Source of the DNA: Rhodospirillaceae bacterium Spongia-Bin9
GTDB taxonomy: Bacteria; Pseudomonadota; Alphaproteobacteria; Bin65
Direction: 5' to 3'
Length of the DNA stretch: 45,216 bases
NCBI GenBank assembly: GCA_900197615.1
Contig: FZLR01000015.1
Span: forward strand, 1-45,216
Of the stretch, positions 36,773-45,086 are shown piece after piece. A program made the translations under genes and the position numbers. Each line of letters opens with the position of its first letter. Position 1 is the first letter of the stretch. Under the pieces are notes generated by a model. That model worked only from the letters and a program-made list of their open reading frames with translations, was not told the origin of the DNA and did not search any database.

Positions 36773-37807
36773 ATGGAAGTCAAGCCTGGCGGCGCAAAGG
36801 GTTTCATCGCAAGACCGCCGTCCGATATTCGCGTTTTCGTGCTGTTCGGGCCAGACGAGGGGCTGGTTCGGGAACGGGCCGACACGCTTGAGCGCCAGGT
36901 CGTTCCGGATCCGAAAGACCCGTTCCGCCTTGCCGATCTGGACGGCGCTTCAGTCAATGCCGACGCCGCGCAGTTGTACGATGAAGCGACCGCGCTTGCC
37001 TTTGGCGGCGGGCAAAGGGCGGTCAGGGTCCGGAGGCTGGCCGGCAGGATTGCCGATGGGGTGATCGACATGGTCCGCAATCCGGTCGGCGAAGCGCGGA
37101 TCATTCTTGAGGCGCCGGGCGCAAACAAGGGCAGCGCCATCGTTACTGCCGCCATCGGGTGTACTGCGGCGGCGGCCGTGCCCTGTTACCACGACGAGAG
37201 CCGGACCTTGCGGGACCTGGTTGCGGAGATCATGGCGGAAGCCGGGCTGCGTCCCGGCCCCGGCGTCGTCGACTTTGTCGCGGACCGTGCCGGCGGGGAC
37301 AGGGCGTTGACCCGCCTGGAGATCGAGAAATTGGCGTTGTTCGTCGGCGCCGGGCCCGAACGGGGGCAGAAGCCGGTCGATCTGGAGCAGGCGCAGGCCG
37401 TGGTCGGCGACACGGCCTTGCTGACCCTGGACTCGCTCGTGGACGCGGTTTTCGAGGGGCGTGTGGCGGACGTCGAGCGGATTTTGCAGCGCGTCCGGCA
37501 TGAGGGCATTGCCTCCGGAACCATACTCCGGGCGATGGCGGCTCATGCCGCGCGGCTGATGCGGTTTCGCAGCTTGGTGCAAGGCGGCCTCGATCCGGCG
37601 ACGGCCGCCAAGCGGGTCAAGCCGCCGATACATTTTTCCCGGCGGCGGAATGCGGAGCGCCAGGCCCGCATGTCATCGAATGCCCTGTCGGGGATCGTAT
37701 CCCGCCTCGCCGAGGGGGAACGTCTGACTCGTCTGTCGGCGGCGCCGGACGAGTCCGTTTGCGACCGGGCCCTGACCGGCGTGGCGGCGACCGCCCGCCG
37801 GCGCTGA
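36773..37807 (+). CDS. holA: DNA polymerase III subunit delta
   Basis: 344 residues. VFVLFGPDEGLVRERADTLERQV matches the delta N-terminal domain, which resembles an AAA+ clamp-loader module without a functional Walker A. ALTRLEIEKLALF and TLDSLVDAVFEGRVADVERIL follow the usual pattern, and HAARLMRFRSLVQGG lies in the C-terminal collar domain. It opens the beta clamp within the clamp loader. GGAG precedes the ATG; start 20 bp after lptE. Convergent with parB (18 bp gap). Confidence 0.95.
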   Translation: MEVKPGGAKGFIARPPSDIRVFVLFGPDEGLVRERADTLERQVVPDPKDPFRLADLDGASVNADAAQLYDEATALAFGGGQRAVRVRRLAGRIADGVIDMVRNPVGEARIILEAPGANKGSAIVTAAIGCTAAAAVPCYHDESRTLRDLVAEIMAEAGLRPGPGVVDFVADRAGGDRALTRLEIEKLALFVGAGPERGQKPVDLEQAQAVVGDTALLTLDSLVDAVFEGRVADVERILQRVRHEGIASGTILRAMAAHAARLMRFRSLVQGGLDPATAAKRVKPPIHFSRRRNAERQARMSSNALSGIVSRLAEGERLTRLSAAPDESVCDRALTGVAATARRR

Positions 37808-37825
37808 CCCGGCTTGGCGATCGAT

Positions 37826-38746
37826 TTATCGGGATTTTTCGAGCAGCCGGGCAAGCAGGTCGTCGAGCTGTTCGAGGGTATTGTAGCGGATCGAGACCTG
37901 ACCGCCCTTGTCCCTGTGATCGATCGCGACTTTCAGGCCCAAGCGTTCTTCCAGAGTACGTTCCAGAGCCACCGTATCGGCGTCTTTTTCGGCGCGGCGG
38001 GCGCCATGGACGGTAACGGAGCCCGATCTTCCCTTTCCGCCTCCTTGCGCCAGCTTTTCGGCCTGGCGAACCGACAGGCCGTCCCTGACGATTTTCGCAG
38101 CGAGATCGTCGGGGTTTGCAGCTGTCAACAGGGCCCGGCCGTGACCGGCGCTCAGCGTACCGGCTTCGAGCAGTTGCCTGGCGCCGTCGCTCAGATTTAA
38201 CAGCCGCAACATGTTTGCGACATGGCTGCGGCTCTTGCCGACGATTTTCGCCAGCGCCTCCTGGGTATAGCCGAATTCTTCGACCAGCCGGTTGTAGCCT
38301 TCGGCTTCCTCCAGCGGATTCAGATCCGCACGCTGGACGTTTTCGACGATGCCGGCCTCGAGCGTCTCGCGGTCGGACAAATCATGAACAACGGCCGGTA
38401 TCGCGTCGAGCCGGGCGCGCTGCGCCGCCAGCCAGCGCCGTTCGCCGGCGATCACCTCCCAGCAATCCGCCTCGTCCGGGTGCCGGCGGACAAGAATTGG
38501 CTGCAGGATGCCTTTTTCCTCGATCGATGCGGTTAGTGCCTGGAGCGCTTCTTCGTCGAACAGGCGCCGCGGCTGGAATTTTCCGGGCCGGATGTCGCCG
38601 ATCGGCAGCCAGCGGATACCGCCGTCTGCCGGCCGGCCGGCGTCGGGTGCGTTTCGATCCGCCGCGTCTGAGAAATCGTCGCCGCCACCCAGCAGCGCAT
38701 CGAGGCCGCGGCCCAGGCCCCGGCGTTTTCCGCCGTTCTCATTCAT
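37826..38746 (-). CDS. parB: Chromosome-partitioning protein ParB
   Basis: 306 residues from ATG 38746, whose ATGA overlaps the parA stop. GRGLDALLGG near the N-terminus is the conserved ParA-contact segment; IRPGKFQPRRLFDEEAL begins the nuclease-like CTP-binding domain; the CTP box reads GERRWLA (usually GERRxRA, so one Arg is Leu). VENVQRADLNPLEEAEGY and a helix-turn-helix TQEALAKIVGKSRSHVANMLRLLNL read parS, and the C-terminus mediates dimerisation. It loads on the parS sites in this same window (40181 and 42251) and slides as a clamp. Confidence 0.97.
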   Translation of the reverse strand: MNENGGKRRGLGRGLDALLGGGDDFSDAADRNAPDAGRPADGGIRWLPIGDIRPGKFQPRRLFDEEALQALTASIEEKGILQPILVRRHPDEADCWEVIAGERRWLAAQRARLDAIPAVVHDLSDRETLEAGIVENVQRADLNPLEEAEGYNRLVEEFGYTQEALAKIVGKSRSHVANMLRLLNLSDGARQLLEAGTLSAGHGRALLTAANPDDLAAKIVRDGLSVRQAEKLAQGGGKGRSGSVTVHGARRAEKDADTVALERTLEERLGLKVAIDHRDKGGQVSIRYNTLEQLDDLLARLLEKSR

Positions 38747-39615
38747 TGATGAATACTCATACCGATTATTTCGCTTTCGCGCAAAATTACCTCGCGAGCC
38801 AAGCGCGCGTAGGCCATCGCACCGGCGCAACGCAGATCGTAGAGCAGGACCGGCTTGCCGTGCGACGGCGCTTCGGATACCCGGACATTTCGTGGTATGA
38901 TTGTTTCATAAACCTTGGAACCGAAGCATTTCCGGGCATCTTCGGCCACCATACCGCATAGTCTGTTGCGCTTGTCGTGCATGGTCAGGACGATGCCCTG
39001 GATATCGAGGTTTTTATTGAATGAGGATTTGACCCGTTTCACCGTCCGAACGAGATGGCTGATCCCTTCCAGGGCATAATACTCGCATTGCAGCGGCACC
39101 AGGACGCCGTCTGCGGCGACCAGCGCGTTGAGGGTGAGCAAGCCCAGCGCCGGCGGACAGTCGACCAGCACATAGTCGTATCCGCCCGCCTGCTCCCTGA
39201 GAGCGTCGGCCAACCGGTATTCCCGGCGCGGCGCCCGAACCAGCTCGATCTCGGCGCCGGAGAGGTGCATCGAGGTCGGCGCGACATGGAGGTCCGGCAC
39301 CTCGGTTTCGACGACGACCTCGGCGAGCGTCGCATCGCCGATGATGAGGTCGTAGGCGATCGGGTCGTGCGGCCCGGGCACGATCCCGAGCCCGGTGGTG
39401 GCGTTCGCCTGGGGATCCAGATCGAGGATGAGCACCCGCGACCCGACCGCCGCCAGCGCCGTGCCGAGATTGATCGCCGTGGTGGTTTTGCCGACGCCGC
39501 CTTTCTGATTGGCGACCGCGAGGATTCGCGGCGGCCGGTCCGAACTGCCGCTGAGCCGGCCCCAGGCTTTTTGAATTTTCGATCCATTTTCCGGTGTGGC
39601 GTCAGATTTTAACAC
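38743..39615 (-). CDS. parA: Chromosome-partitioning ATPase ParA
   Basis: 290 residues from GTG 39615. Deviant Walker A KGGVGKTTTAINLG (two lysines, as in the ParA/MinD group), then LILDLDPQANATTGLG and VLVDCPPALGLLTLNAL. C-terminal ALEGISHLVRTVKRVKS and RNVRVSEAPSHGKPVLLYD fit ParA/Soj. The start is decided by AAAGGA six bases before the GTG; the more distant TTG at 39630 would overlap that site. It overlaps rsmG by 14 bp. Works with ParB to separate origins. Confidence 0.97.
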   Translation of the reverse strand: MLKSDATPENGSKIQKAWGRLSGSSDRPPRILAVANQKGGVGKTTTAINLGTALAAVGSRVLILDLDPQANATTGLGIVPGPHDPIAYDLIIGDATLAEVVVETEVPDLHVAPTSMHLSGAEIELVRAPRREYRLADALREQAGGYDYVLVDCPPALGLLTLNALVAADGVLVPLQCEYYALEGISHLVRTVKRVKSSFNKNLDIQGIVLTMHDKRNRLCGMVAEDARKCFGSKVYETIIPRNVRVSEAPSHGKPVLLYDLRCAGAMAYARLAREVILRESEIIGMSIHQ

Positions 39616-40249
39616 GGGCGATCCTTTCAATGTTCAGCAGACATCCTTCCGGATGGGTCGCGCTGTCGATCTGCCGGACCGTCATATTCCAACATTTTGT
39701 GGCTGAAATCAATTCACTCTCAACATTTTGTCCCTTCAGAAGCAAATATTGCGGGTTATCCACAGACCAGCCGCTCGCCAGCTCCAGCAAGGCGGGCAGC
39801 GGCGCGAGGGCCCGTGCGGTTACGATGTCGGCCCGCGGCCGGCCAGGGCCGTTCGCGACATCCTCGATACGCCCGGCGATTACCGCGACCTTGGCCGGGA
39901 GCATTGCCGCGGTTGCCGTGAGAAAGGCGGCTTTTCGTTTGTCTGCCTCGATCAGGTGAACCTCCAGGTCCGGCCGCAGCAATTTCAGCACCAGCCCGGG
40001 AAACCCGGCGCCGCTGCCGAGATCGACCAGGCTTCGGGCATCGGCCCGGAGATGCGCCGCGAGTTGGGCGCTGTCCGCGAAGTGCCGCCGCCACACATCG
40101 TCGAGCGTCGACGGGCCGACGAGATTGATGCGGCGTTGCCATTGCCTCAGCGCCTTTTCGTATTCGATGAGCCGGCCGCATGTTTCACGTGAAACCCCGA
40201 ACTGGGTTGCAAATTCCTCCGGTCCGTATTTCCCGTTTCCCGTGTGCAT
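39602..40249 (-). CDS. rsmG: 16S rRNA (guanine-527 N7) methyltransferase RsmG
   Basis: 215 residues, from ATG 40249. SAM motif LVDLGSGAGFPGLVLKLL, then HLIEADKRKAAFL and VTARALAPLPALLELA. It modifies G527 of 16S rRNA. The N-terminal GVSRET codons are also the first parS site, so the DNA has a second job. Towards the 3' end the gene has two direct repeats (39690–39700 and 39721–39731) and an exact DnaA box (39756–39764), and may hold the parAB promoter. Placement between mnmG and parA is classic. Confidence 0.95.
   Translation of the reverse strand: MHTGNGKYGPEEFATQFGVSRETCGRLIEYEKALRQWQRRINLVGPSTLDDVWRRHFADSAQLAAHLRADARSLVDLGSGAGFPGLVLKLLRPDLEVHLIEADKRKAAFLTATAAMLPAKVAVIAGRIEDVANGPGRPRADIVTARALAPLPALLELASGWSVDNPQYLLLKGQNVESELISATKCWNMTVRQIDSATHPEGCLLNIERIARVKI
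39622..39627 (-). promoter_or_regulatory. Ribosome binding site of parA
   Basis: AAAGGA on the minus strand, six bases before the GTG at 39615. It supports the GTG start and lies inside the rsmG 3' end, so translation of the two genes is likely coupled. Confidence 0.7.
39690..39731. repeat. Direct repeats CAACATTTTGT in the rsmG 3' end
   Basis: CAACATTTTGT occurs at 39690–39700 and 39721–39731, start to start 31 bp, in an AT-rich patch unusual for this region. It is within rsmG coding sequence, about 75–115 bp upstream of parA. A weak promoter (TTGATT, 17 bp, GAATAT) can be read on the minus strand across it. Candidate parAB control region. Confidence 0.4.
39756..39764 (+). promoter_or_regulatory. 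Consensus DnaA box in rsmG
   Basis: TTATCCACA is an exact match to the strict DnaA box. It lies in rsmG coding sequence (codons for Val-Asp-Asn), 25 bp from the direct repeats. No cluster of boxes was seen, so this is not an origin by itself, but a single perfect box next to the par region could serve DnaA-dependent control. Confidence 0.4.
40181..40196. promoter_or_regulatory. parS site 1 (within rsmG)
   Basis: TGTTTCACGTGAAACC matches the 16-bp parS palindrome TGTTTCACGTGAAACA at 15 of 16 positions. It lies in the first codons of rsmG, about 1.4 kb upstream of the parB start. ParB should load here. Confidence 0.92.
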
Positions 40250-40285
40250 CGACCGATGCCGCCCGCCGCACAACAGGGACCGTAA

Positions 40286-42169
40286 TCAGGCGGCGCGGCG
40301 GCGTTCGACGACCTGCAGCAGTGCCGTCAGGGCCGCCGGCGTCACCCCGGAGATCCGCGCCGCGGCGGCGAGAGTCGCCGGCCGCGCCGCGCTCAGCTTC
40401 TGCCGGACTTCGTTCGAGAGTCCGCCGATCGACCGATAGTCCAGATCGGCCGGCAGTTTCAGGGCCTCGTCGTTGCGGAATGCCGCGATATCCGCCACCT
40501 GGCGATCCAGATAGCCGGCATACCGGCCGTCGATCTCGATCTGCTCTGCCACGTCTCTGTCGAATGCGCCCAAGTCCGGCCATATAGCCGTCAGGCGCTC
40601 AATATCGATTTCCGGATAGCGCAGCAGATCGAGGACCGAGCGCCGGACGCCGTCCCGATTGACCGCGATGCCGCGCGCCGCCAGGGCATTCGGCGTCATC
40701 GTCATCCGTTCCGCGACGGCGCGCGCCTTCCGGAGCCGGTCGACCTTGTCAGCGAACCGCCCGGCCCGTTCCGAAGACACGACGCTCCGGTCGATTCCTT
40801 TCTGCGTCAGCCGCAAATCGGCATTGTCGGCGCGCAGCAGCAGACGGTATTCGGCGCGCGAGGTGAACATGCGATAGGGCTCGCTCGTGCCGAGGGTCAC
40901 CAGATCGTCGATCATCACGCCGATATAGGCGTCGGCCCGGTCCAACACGAATTCCGCCCCGCCCGACGCCGCGAAGGCCGCATTGAGCCCGGCGACCAGG
41001 CCCTGGCCGGCCGCTTCTTCATAGCCTGTCGTACCGTTGATCTGGCCGGCCAGATACAATCCCGGCACCGTACGGCATTCCAGGGTCGGCTGGAGCGCCC
41101 GCGGGTCGACGAAGTCGTATTCGATGGCATAGCCGGGCTGGAGGATTTTCGCCTTTTCCAGCCCGCGGATCGCATGGACCATCCGATGCTGCACGTCTTC
41201 CGGCAGCGAGGTCGAAATGCCGTTCGGATAGACGGTGTCATCGTCGAGGCCTTCGGGTTCGAGGAAAATCTGGTGGCTGCGGCGCTCCGGGAAGCGAACC
41301 ACCTTGTCCTCGATCGACGGGCAATAACGCGGGCCGACGCCCTCGATCTGGCCGGAAAAGAGCGGCGCCCGGCCGATGTTGGCCTGGATCTCCGCGTGGG
41401 CCCCGGCATTGGTGTGGGTGATGTGGCAGACCGTCTGCGGGACGTCGATCCGCCCGGTCATAAAGGAGAACGGCGTCGGCGGATCGTCGCCTTCCTGAAC
41501 CTCCAGGCATCCCCAGTCGATGGTCCGACCGTCGAGGCGCGGCGGCGTGCCGGTCTTGAGTCGGCCGAGCGGCAGGCCGAAACGGTCGAGGGTTGCGGCC
41601 AGGCGCGTCGAGGGCGGCGCATCGATCCGGCCCGCCGGCCAGGTCTTTTCGCCCAGATGGACGATGCCGCGCAGAAAGGTGCCCGTCGTGATGACCGTGG
41701 CGCCGGCGCGGATTGTCCGGCCGTCCTCGAGAACGACCCCCGCGCAACGGCCGTGCAAATCGACGCTCAGATCGCCGGCCGCACCTTCGACGATGTCGAG
41801 ACCGGATTGTCCGGCCAGAATCTCCTGCATGGCCTGGCGATACAGTGTGCGGTCGGCCTGGGCGCGCGGGCCGCGGACCGCCGGTCCCTTGCTGCGGTTC
41901 AGGATGCGGAACTGGATGCCGGCCCGGTCGATCGCCCGCCCCATGACGCCGTCCAGGGCGTCGATCTCGCGCACCAGATGCCCCTTGGCCAGGCCGCCGA
42001 TCGCCGGATTGCACGACATGACGCCGATGGTCGCGCGGTTGTGGGTCAGCAGCACGGTGCGCGCACCGGCGCGCGCCGCGGCCGACGCGGCCTCGCAGCC
42101 GGCATGGCCGCCGCCGATAACGACGACATCCGCGTCCGGGGTATCCAGGGCCTTCATAAGCGCAGACAT
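40286..42169 (-). CDS. mnmG: tRNA uridine-5-carboxymethylaminomethyl modification enzyme MnmG
   Basis: 627 residues from ATG 42169 (ATG 42157, four codons later, is equally possible; neither has a strong ribosome site). FAD-binding [17 protein letters not shown], then [31 protein letters not shown] and the C-terminal helical domain ([40 protein letters not shown]) that binds MnmE. With MnmE it makes cmnm5U34 in tRNAs. Unlike most relatives, it is separated from mnmE by a terminase-like gene. The gene lies between the two parS sites. Confidence 0.97.
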   Translation of the reverse strand: MSALMKALDTPDADVVVIGGGHAGCEAASAAARAGARTVLLTHNRATIGVMSCNPAIGGLAKGHLVREIDALDGVMGRAIDRAGIQFRILNRSKGPAVRGPRAQADRTLYRQAMQEILAGQSGLDIVEGAAGDLSVDLHGRCAGVVLEDGRTIRAGATVITTGTFLRGIVHLGEKTWPAGRIDAPPSTRLAATLDRFGLPLGRLKTGTPPRLDGRTIDWGCLEVQEGDDPPTPFSFMTGRIDVPQTVCHITHTNAGAHAEIQANIGRAPLFSGQIEGVGPRYCPSIEDKVVRFPERRSHQIFLEPEGLDDDTVYPNGISTSLPEDVQHRMVHAIRGLEKAKILQPGYAIEYDFVDPRALQPTLECRTVPGLYLAGQINGTTGYEEAAGQGLVAGLNAAFAASGGAEFVLDRADAYIGVMIDDLVTLGTSEPYRMFTSRAEYRLLLRADNADLRLTQKGIDRSVVSSERAGRFADKVDRLRKARAVAERMTMTPNALAARGIAVNRDGVRRSVLDLLRYPEIDIERLTAIWPDLGAFDRDVAEQIEIDGRYAGYLDRQVADIAAFRNDEALKLPADLDYRSIGGLSNEVRQKLSAARPATLAAAARISGVTPAALTALLQVVERRRAA

Positions 42170-42250
42170 TGCACGGCCGGCCGCGGAGTCAAGAACGGCG
42201 GCCAGGATGACGGCCCGCCGCCGGCCGGGCCGGGCCATCGTCTGCCGCCC

Positions 42251-42266
42251 TGTTTCACGTGAAACA
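42251..42266. promoter_or_regulatory. parS site 2 (perfect)
   Basis: TGTTTCACGTGAAACA is a perfect 16-bp parS palindrome in the gap upstream of mnmG, 2.07 kb from site 1. Together they make a small parS cluster that marks the origin-proximal domain. Confidence 0.95.
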
Positions 42267-42299
42267 CGGTCCGGCAGCGCTCTTCGGCCCCATCGAAAA

Positions 42300-42324
42300 T
42301 GTCAGGAAATGTCATGTTTTGTCA
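42300..42324. repeat. Three helically phased TGTCA repeats
   Basis: TGTCA begins at 42300, 42310 and 42320, exactly 10 bp apart (last two extended to TGTCATG). On the minus strand this is three TGACA elements on one helix face, about 130–155 bp upstream of mnmG. A cooperative regulator binding site is likely; no named consensus was recognised. Confidence 0.45.
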
Positions 42325-42430
42325 TGATCTCTCGCGATCGGCCATCCGCTTCGCTCCATCCGGCACGACACGACTGAAGCGGTCGCGATGACGGGTGCGG
42401 GCGGCTGGGCTAGTGAGCCGCCGGGACGGA

Positions 42431-43675
42431 TTACAAGCCGGCGGCCGCCGCCGGGTCGCCCGAGGGCACGGACGGCAAACGACCGATGCCACACACGGGC
42501 ACGCGGTCCATCGTTCCGGTGTCGGCCTGTGCGGCGGCAAACCAGTCGTCCCCGGGCGCCGCCGGTGTTTCGCCTGTCGGGTCGCCTGTCGGGTCGCCTG
42601 TCGGGTCGCCTGTCGGGTCGCCTGCCGGGTCGTCTGTCGGATCGCGCGCCGGCTCTTCCAGCAACGCCTCTTCCCGCGCCGGCCCGGCCGCCCCGGATCG
42701 CCGCCCGGACGGCAATTCGGCGCGGCGCGCCTCGGCCTCGATTTCCTCGTCGAACGCCAGCTGGGCCTCGCTCCACAGGTCGGTCGGCCGGACGCCCGCG
42801 CGTATTTCCTGCATCCAGAGGCTCTCGGACGTGTCGACTTCCGCATCGTCGCCAGGCTGGAGGTCCGGGCCGGTCCGCGGCACCGGCAGCCCGCCGCGCG
42901 CGTACCGCTCTTCCGGCGGATCGTCGGCCACCGCCCCGGCCCTGTCTTCCGAAGCGTCGTCCGGAGCGGCGTCCGCCACAGCATGCAATACCGTCGGTCT
43001 CGGGGCATGAACGGCCGCACGTCCAAGCCATCGGCGGTCTTCGATGGCGCCCTCGAGCGTCCGGCCGGCTTCCGCCTCGAGTCCTGCGCCGGCGCAAGGC
43101 GCGCGCAACGCCGGCCCGGCCGCGGCCCGGCGCCGGGCGAGCGCCCGCTCCGCACGGTCCTGCTCCATGCGCACCGCGCCGGCCAGCGGACCGTCCGGCA
43201 GGCCGATCTCCGCGGTGGCGTCGAAGTCGAACTCCGGCAGGCCCAGTGCGCCGAACTCGTCCTCGCCGGGCACCGGCCACAGCGCGCCCCGGTTCGCCTC
43301 GCCCGCGCCGGCCAGGCCCGAAAGCGCCTCCTGTTTCCGGATCACCAGATACATGAGCCATGCCGAACCCCGGTCGACCGCCGCGTCCCAGGCCTGTTCG
43401 AGGCGCGCAAGCAGGATCCGCGCCTCGGCCCGTTCCGATTCGCGCCAGAGAAGGCGGATCTGGCGCACCCGCTCGACGATATGGGGCCGCTGCAGCAGCG
43501 CGTGGCCGGTCTGCCGCGCCGAGGCCGGGGCATAGCCGGACTGGCGCGCCGAAGCGGCGGCGTTGCCGTTCGCCACAAAATGCCGGCAGAAGGCCTCCTG
43601 CCGGCTCGACAGGACGGGAATGCGTTCCGCCACCGGATCCGTCTCAAACACTGGGTCGGGGTGCACCACGATCAT
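42431..43675 (-). CDS. Terminase-small-subunit-like protein with acidic repeat tail
   Basis: 414 residues from ATG 43675 (GTG 43669 and TTG 43735 also possible). The N-terminal 70 residues, LSSRQEAFCRHFVANGNAAASARQSGYAPASARQTGHALLQRPHIVERVRQI, match the helix-turn-helix part of the phage terminase small subunit. The rest (about 110–414) is Asp/Glu/Pro/Ala-rich, with no recognised fold, and includes a GDPT tandem repeat near 360–380 encoded by 12-bp DNA repeats. No large terminase, portal or integrase is nearby. It is inserted between mnmE and mnmG on their strand. Possibly a domesticated DNA-binding protein; function unknown. Confidence 0.7.
   Translation of the reverse strand: MIVVHPDPVFETDPVAERIPVLSSRQEAFCRHFVANGNAAASARQSGYAPASARQTGHALLQRPHIVERVRQIRLLWRESERAEARILLARLEQAWDAAVDRGSAWLMYLVIRKQEALSGLAGAGEANRGALWPVPGEDEFGALGLPEFDFDATAEIGLPDGPLAGAVRMEQDRAERALARRRAAAGPALRAPCAGAGLEAEAGRTLEGAIEDRRWLGRAAVHAPRPTVLHAVADAAPDDASEDRAGAVADDPPEERYARGGLPVPRTGPDLQPGDDAEVDTSESLWMQEIRAGVRPTDLWSEAQLAFDEEIEAEARRAELPSGRRSGAAGPAREEALLEEPARDPTDDPAGDPTGDPTGDPTGDPTGETPAAPGDDWFAAAQADTGTMDRVPVCGIGRLPSVPSGDPAAAAGL
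42576..42647. repeat. 12-bp tandem repeat in the terminase-like gene
   Basis: Four perfect copies of GTCGGGTCGCCT (42576–42623) are followed by two degenerate copies (42624–42647). They encode (GDPT)n on the minus strand. The period is a multiple of three, so copy-number change keeps the frame; a slippage-prone variable repeat is likely. Confidence 0.9.
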
Positions 43676-43766
43676 TCTCCGATATTCGCTGTTTGTTCGT
43701 CCTCGCCAATCTAGAAACAATTCCTGTTCTGTCAAGCATAATTTCTTCGCGACGGCAACCCCGCGC

Positions 43767-45086
43767 CTACTTCCCGATGCAGAAATCCCGGAAGATCAGG
43801 TCGAGCAGGTCTTCGACGTCGGTCCGGCCGATCAGCCGGTCCATCGCACGCAGGGCAAGGCGCAGGTCTTCGGCGGTGAGCTCCGCCTCCGTCGCGTCCA
43901 TCGCGCGCGACAGCGCCGCCGCGGCGTCCTCCAGGCATTGCCGGTGGCGCAGCCGGGTCAGGGCCGGATGTTCGCCTGTGCCCATCGCCGCCGTCACCCG
44001 CCCTTCGATCTCCGCCAGCAGCCGGCCGATGCCGTTCCCCGTGCGGGCGCTGAGCGCGAATCCCGCGCCGGCCGGCGGCGGCGCCAGATCGGTCTTGTTG
44101 GCGACGATGAGAAGGCGCGCCGGATTGTCCCCGGGCATTGCGTCGGGAAACGCCGGGGCCGACGCGTCGACGACGTGCAGCACCAGATCGGCGTTTTCGG
44201 CCTGGAAGCGGGCGCGCGCCATGCCCTCCCGCTCGATCGCGCCGGCGTCGCCAGCGTCGCGCAGTCCGGCGGTATCCACGAAAATCGCGGGATAACCGGC
44301 AAGATCGGCGCGAACCTCGATTGTGTCCCGGGTCGTGCCGGCTGTTTCCGCAACGATGGCGGCGTCGCGCTGCGCGATCCGGTTGAGCAGCGAGGATTTG
44401 CCGACATTCGGCGCGCCGACGATGGCCACGCGGAACCCCTCCCGCACCACCCGGCGGGTATCCGGCGCCGCGAGCCAATCGGCCAGACCGGCGGCGACCC
44501 CCTTGACCGCCGGGCGGACCTGCGACGCCAGATCTTCGGGCAGCGCCTCGTCGGGAAAATCGATCGCCGCCTCAAGCCAGGCGAGGCTGCGGCGCAGCCT
44601 TCGGCCCCATTCCGCGCAGTGTTCCGCGAAAACGCCGTCCATCTGGCGCTGCGCCTGGACGCGCTGCGCCTCGGTCTCGGCGTCGATCAGGTCGGCCAGG
44701 CCCTCGGCTTCGGACAGGTCCATCCTGCCGTTCTCGAAGGCGCGTCGGGTGAATTCGCCGGGCTCGGCCAGCCGTACCCCATCGAGCCTGCACAGGACGG
44801 AAAGCAGCTTGCCGACAACCGCCGGGCTGCCGTGGACCTGGAATTCGGCGACATCCTCGCCGGTCGCCGATCCCGGCCCCGGTAACCACAGCACCAGGCC
44901 CCGGTCTATCGCCGGTTGCAACGCGCCGTCGCACAGCGCCCGCAGCGCGGCACGGCGCGGCGGCACATCGCCGCCGGCCAGATGCCGGATGCTGCCCGCA
45001 GCGCCCGGCCCCGACGCCCGGATCACCGCGACGCCGGCCTTCCCCGCGCCGGACGACAGGGCGACGATGGTGTCGCGGTCGGTCAT
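43767..45086 (-). CDS. mnmE: tRNA modification GTPase MnmE
   Basis: 439 residues. The N-terminal THF-binding domain opens DTIVALSSGAGKAGVAVIRASGP, then EFQVHGSPAVV and FTRRAFENGRMDLSEAEGLADLIDAET. G domain: GAPNVGKSS (G1), DTAGLRDAG (G3), NKTD (G4). The C-terminal FCIGK carries the conserved cysteine. With MnmG it modifies U34 of certain tRNAs. ATG 45086 fits the family start. It is first in the leftward block leading to parAB. Confidence 0.97.
   Translation of the reverse strand: MTDRDTIVALSSGAGKAGVAVIRASGPGAAGSIRHLAGGDVPPRRAALRALCDGALQPAIDRGLVLWLPGPGSATGEDVAEFQVHGSPAVVGKLLSVLCRLDGVRLAEPGEFTRRAFENGRMDLSEAEGLADLIDAETEAQRVQAQRQMDGVFAEHCAEWGRRLRRSLAWLEAAIDFPDEALPEDLASQVRPAVKGVAAGLADWLAAPDTRRVVREGFRVAIVGAPNVGKSSLLNRIAQRDAAIVAETAGTTRDTIEVRADLAGYPAIFVDTAGLRDAGDAGAIEREGMARARFQAENADLVLHVVDASAPAFPDAMPGDNPARLLIVANKTDLAPPPAGAGFALSARTGNGIGRLLAEIEGRVTAAMGTGEHPALTRLRHRQCLEDAAAALSRAMDATEAELTAEDLRLALRAMDRLIGRTDVEDLLDLIFRDFCIGK

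Larger units (their letters stand above)
42170..42430. other. Intergenic region upstream of mnmG
   Basis: About 260 bp between mnmG and the terminase-like gene. It holds the perfect parS site (42251–42266) and three phased TGTCA repeats (42300–42324), and no protein-like frame. It is expected to contain the mnmG promoter. Confidence 0.6.

Noticed and set aside
39756-39764. Replication origin
   Set aside because: A single DnaA box inside a coding gene, without a cluster of boxes or an AT-rich unwinding element, is not enough.
42576-42647. CRISPR-like array
   Set aside because: Units are 12 bp, directly adjacent and without spacers; they are coding tandem repeats.
42431-43675. Prophage
   Set aside because: Only one phage-like domain is present; no integrase, large terminase, portal, capsid or attachment repeats occur, and housekeeping genes flank it on both sides.
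42388-43714. Long plus-strand frames opposite the terminase-like gene
   Set aside because: They read as Arg/Pro/Ala shadow of the minus-strand gene, including CRVACRVACRVA from the repeat, and show no domain.
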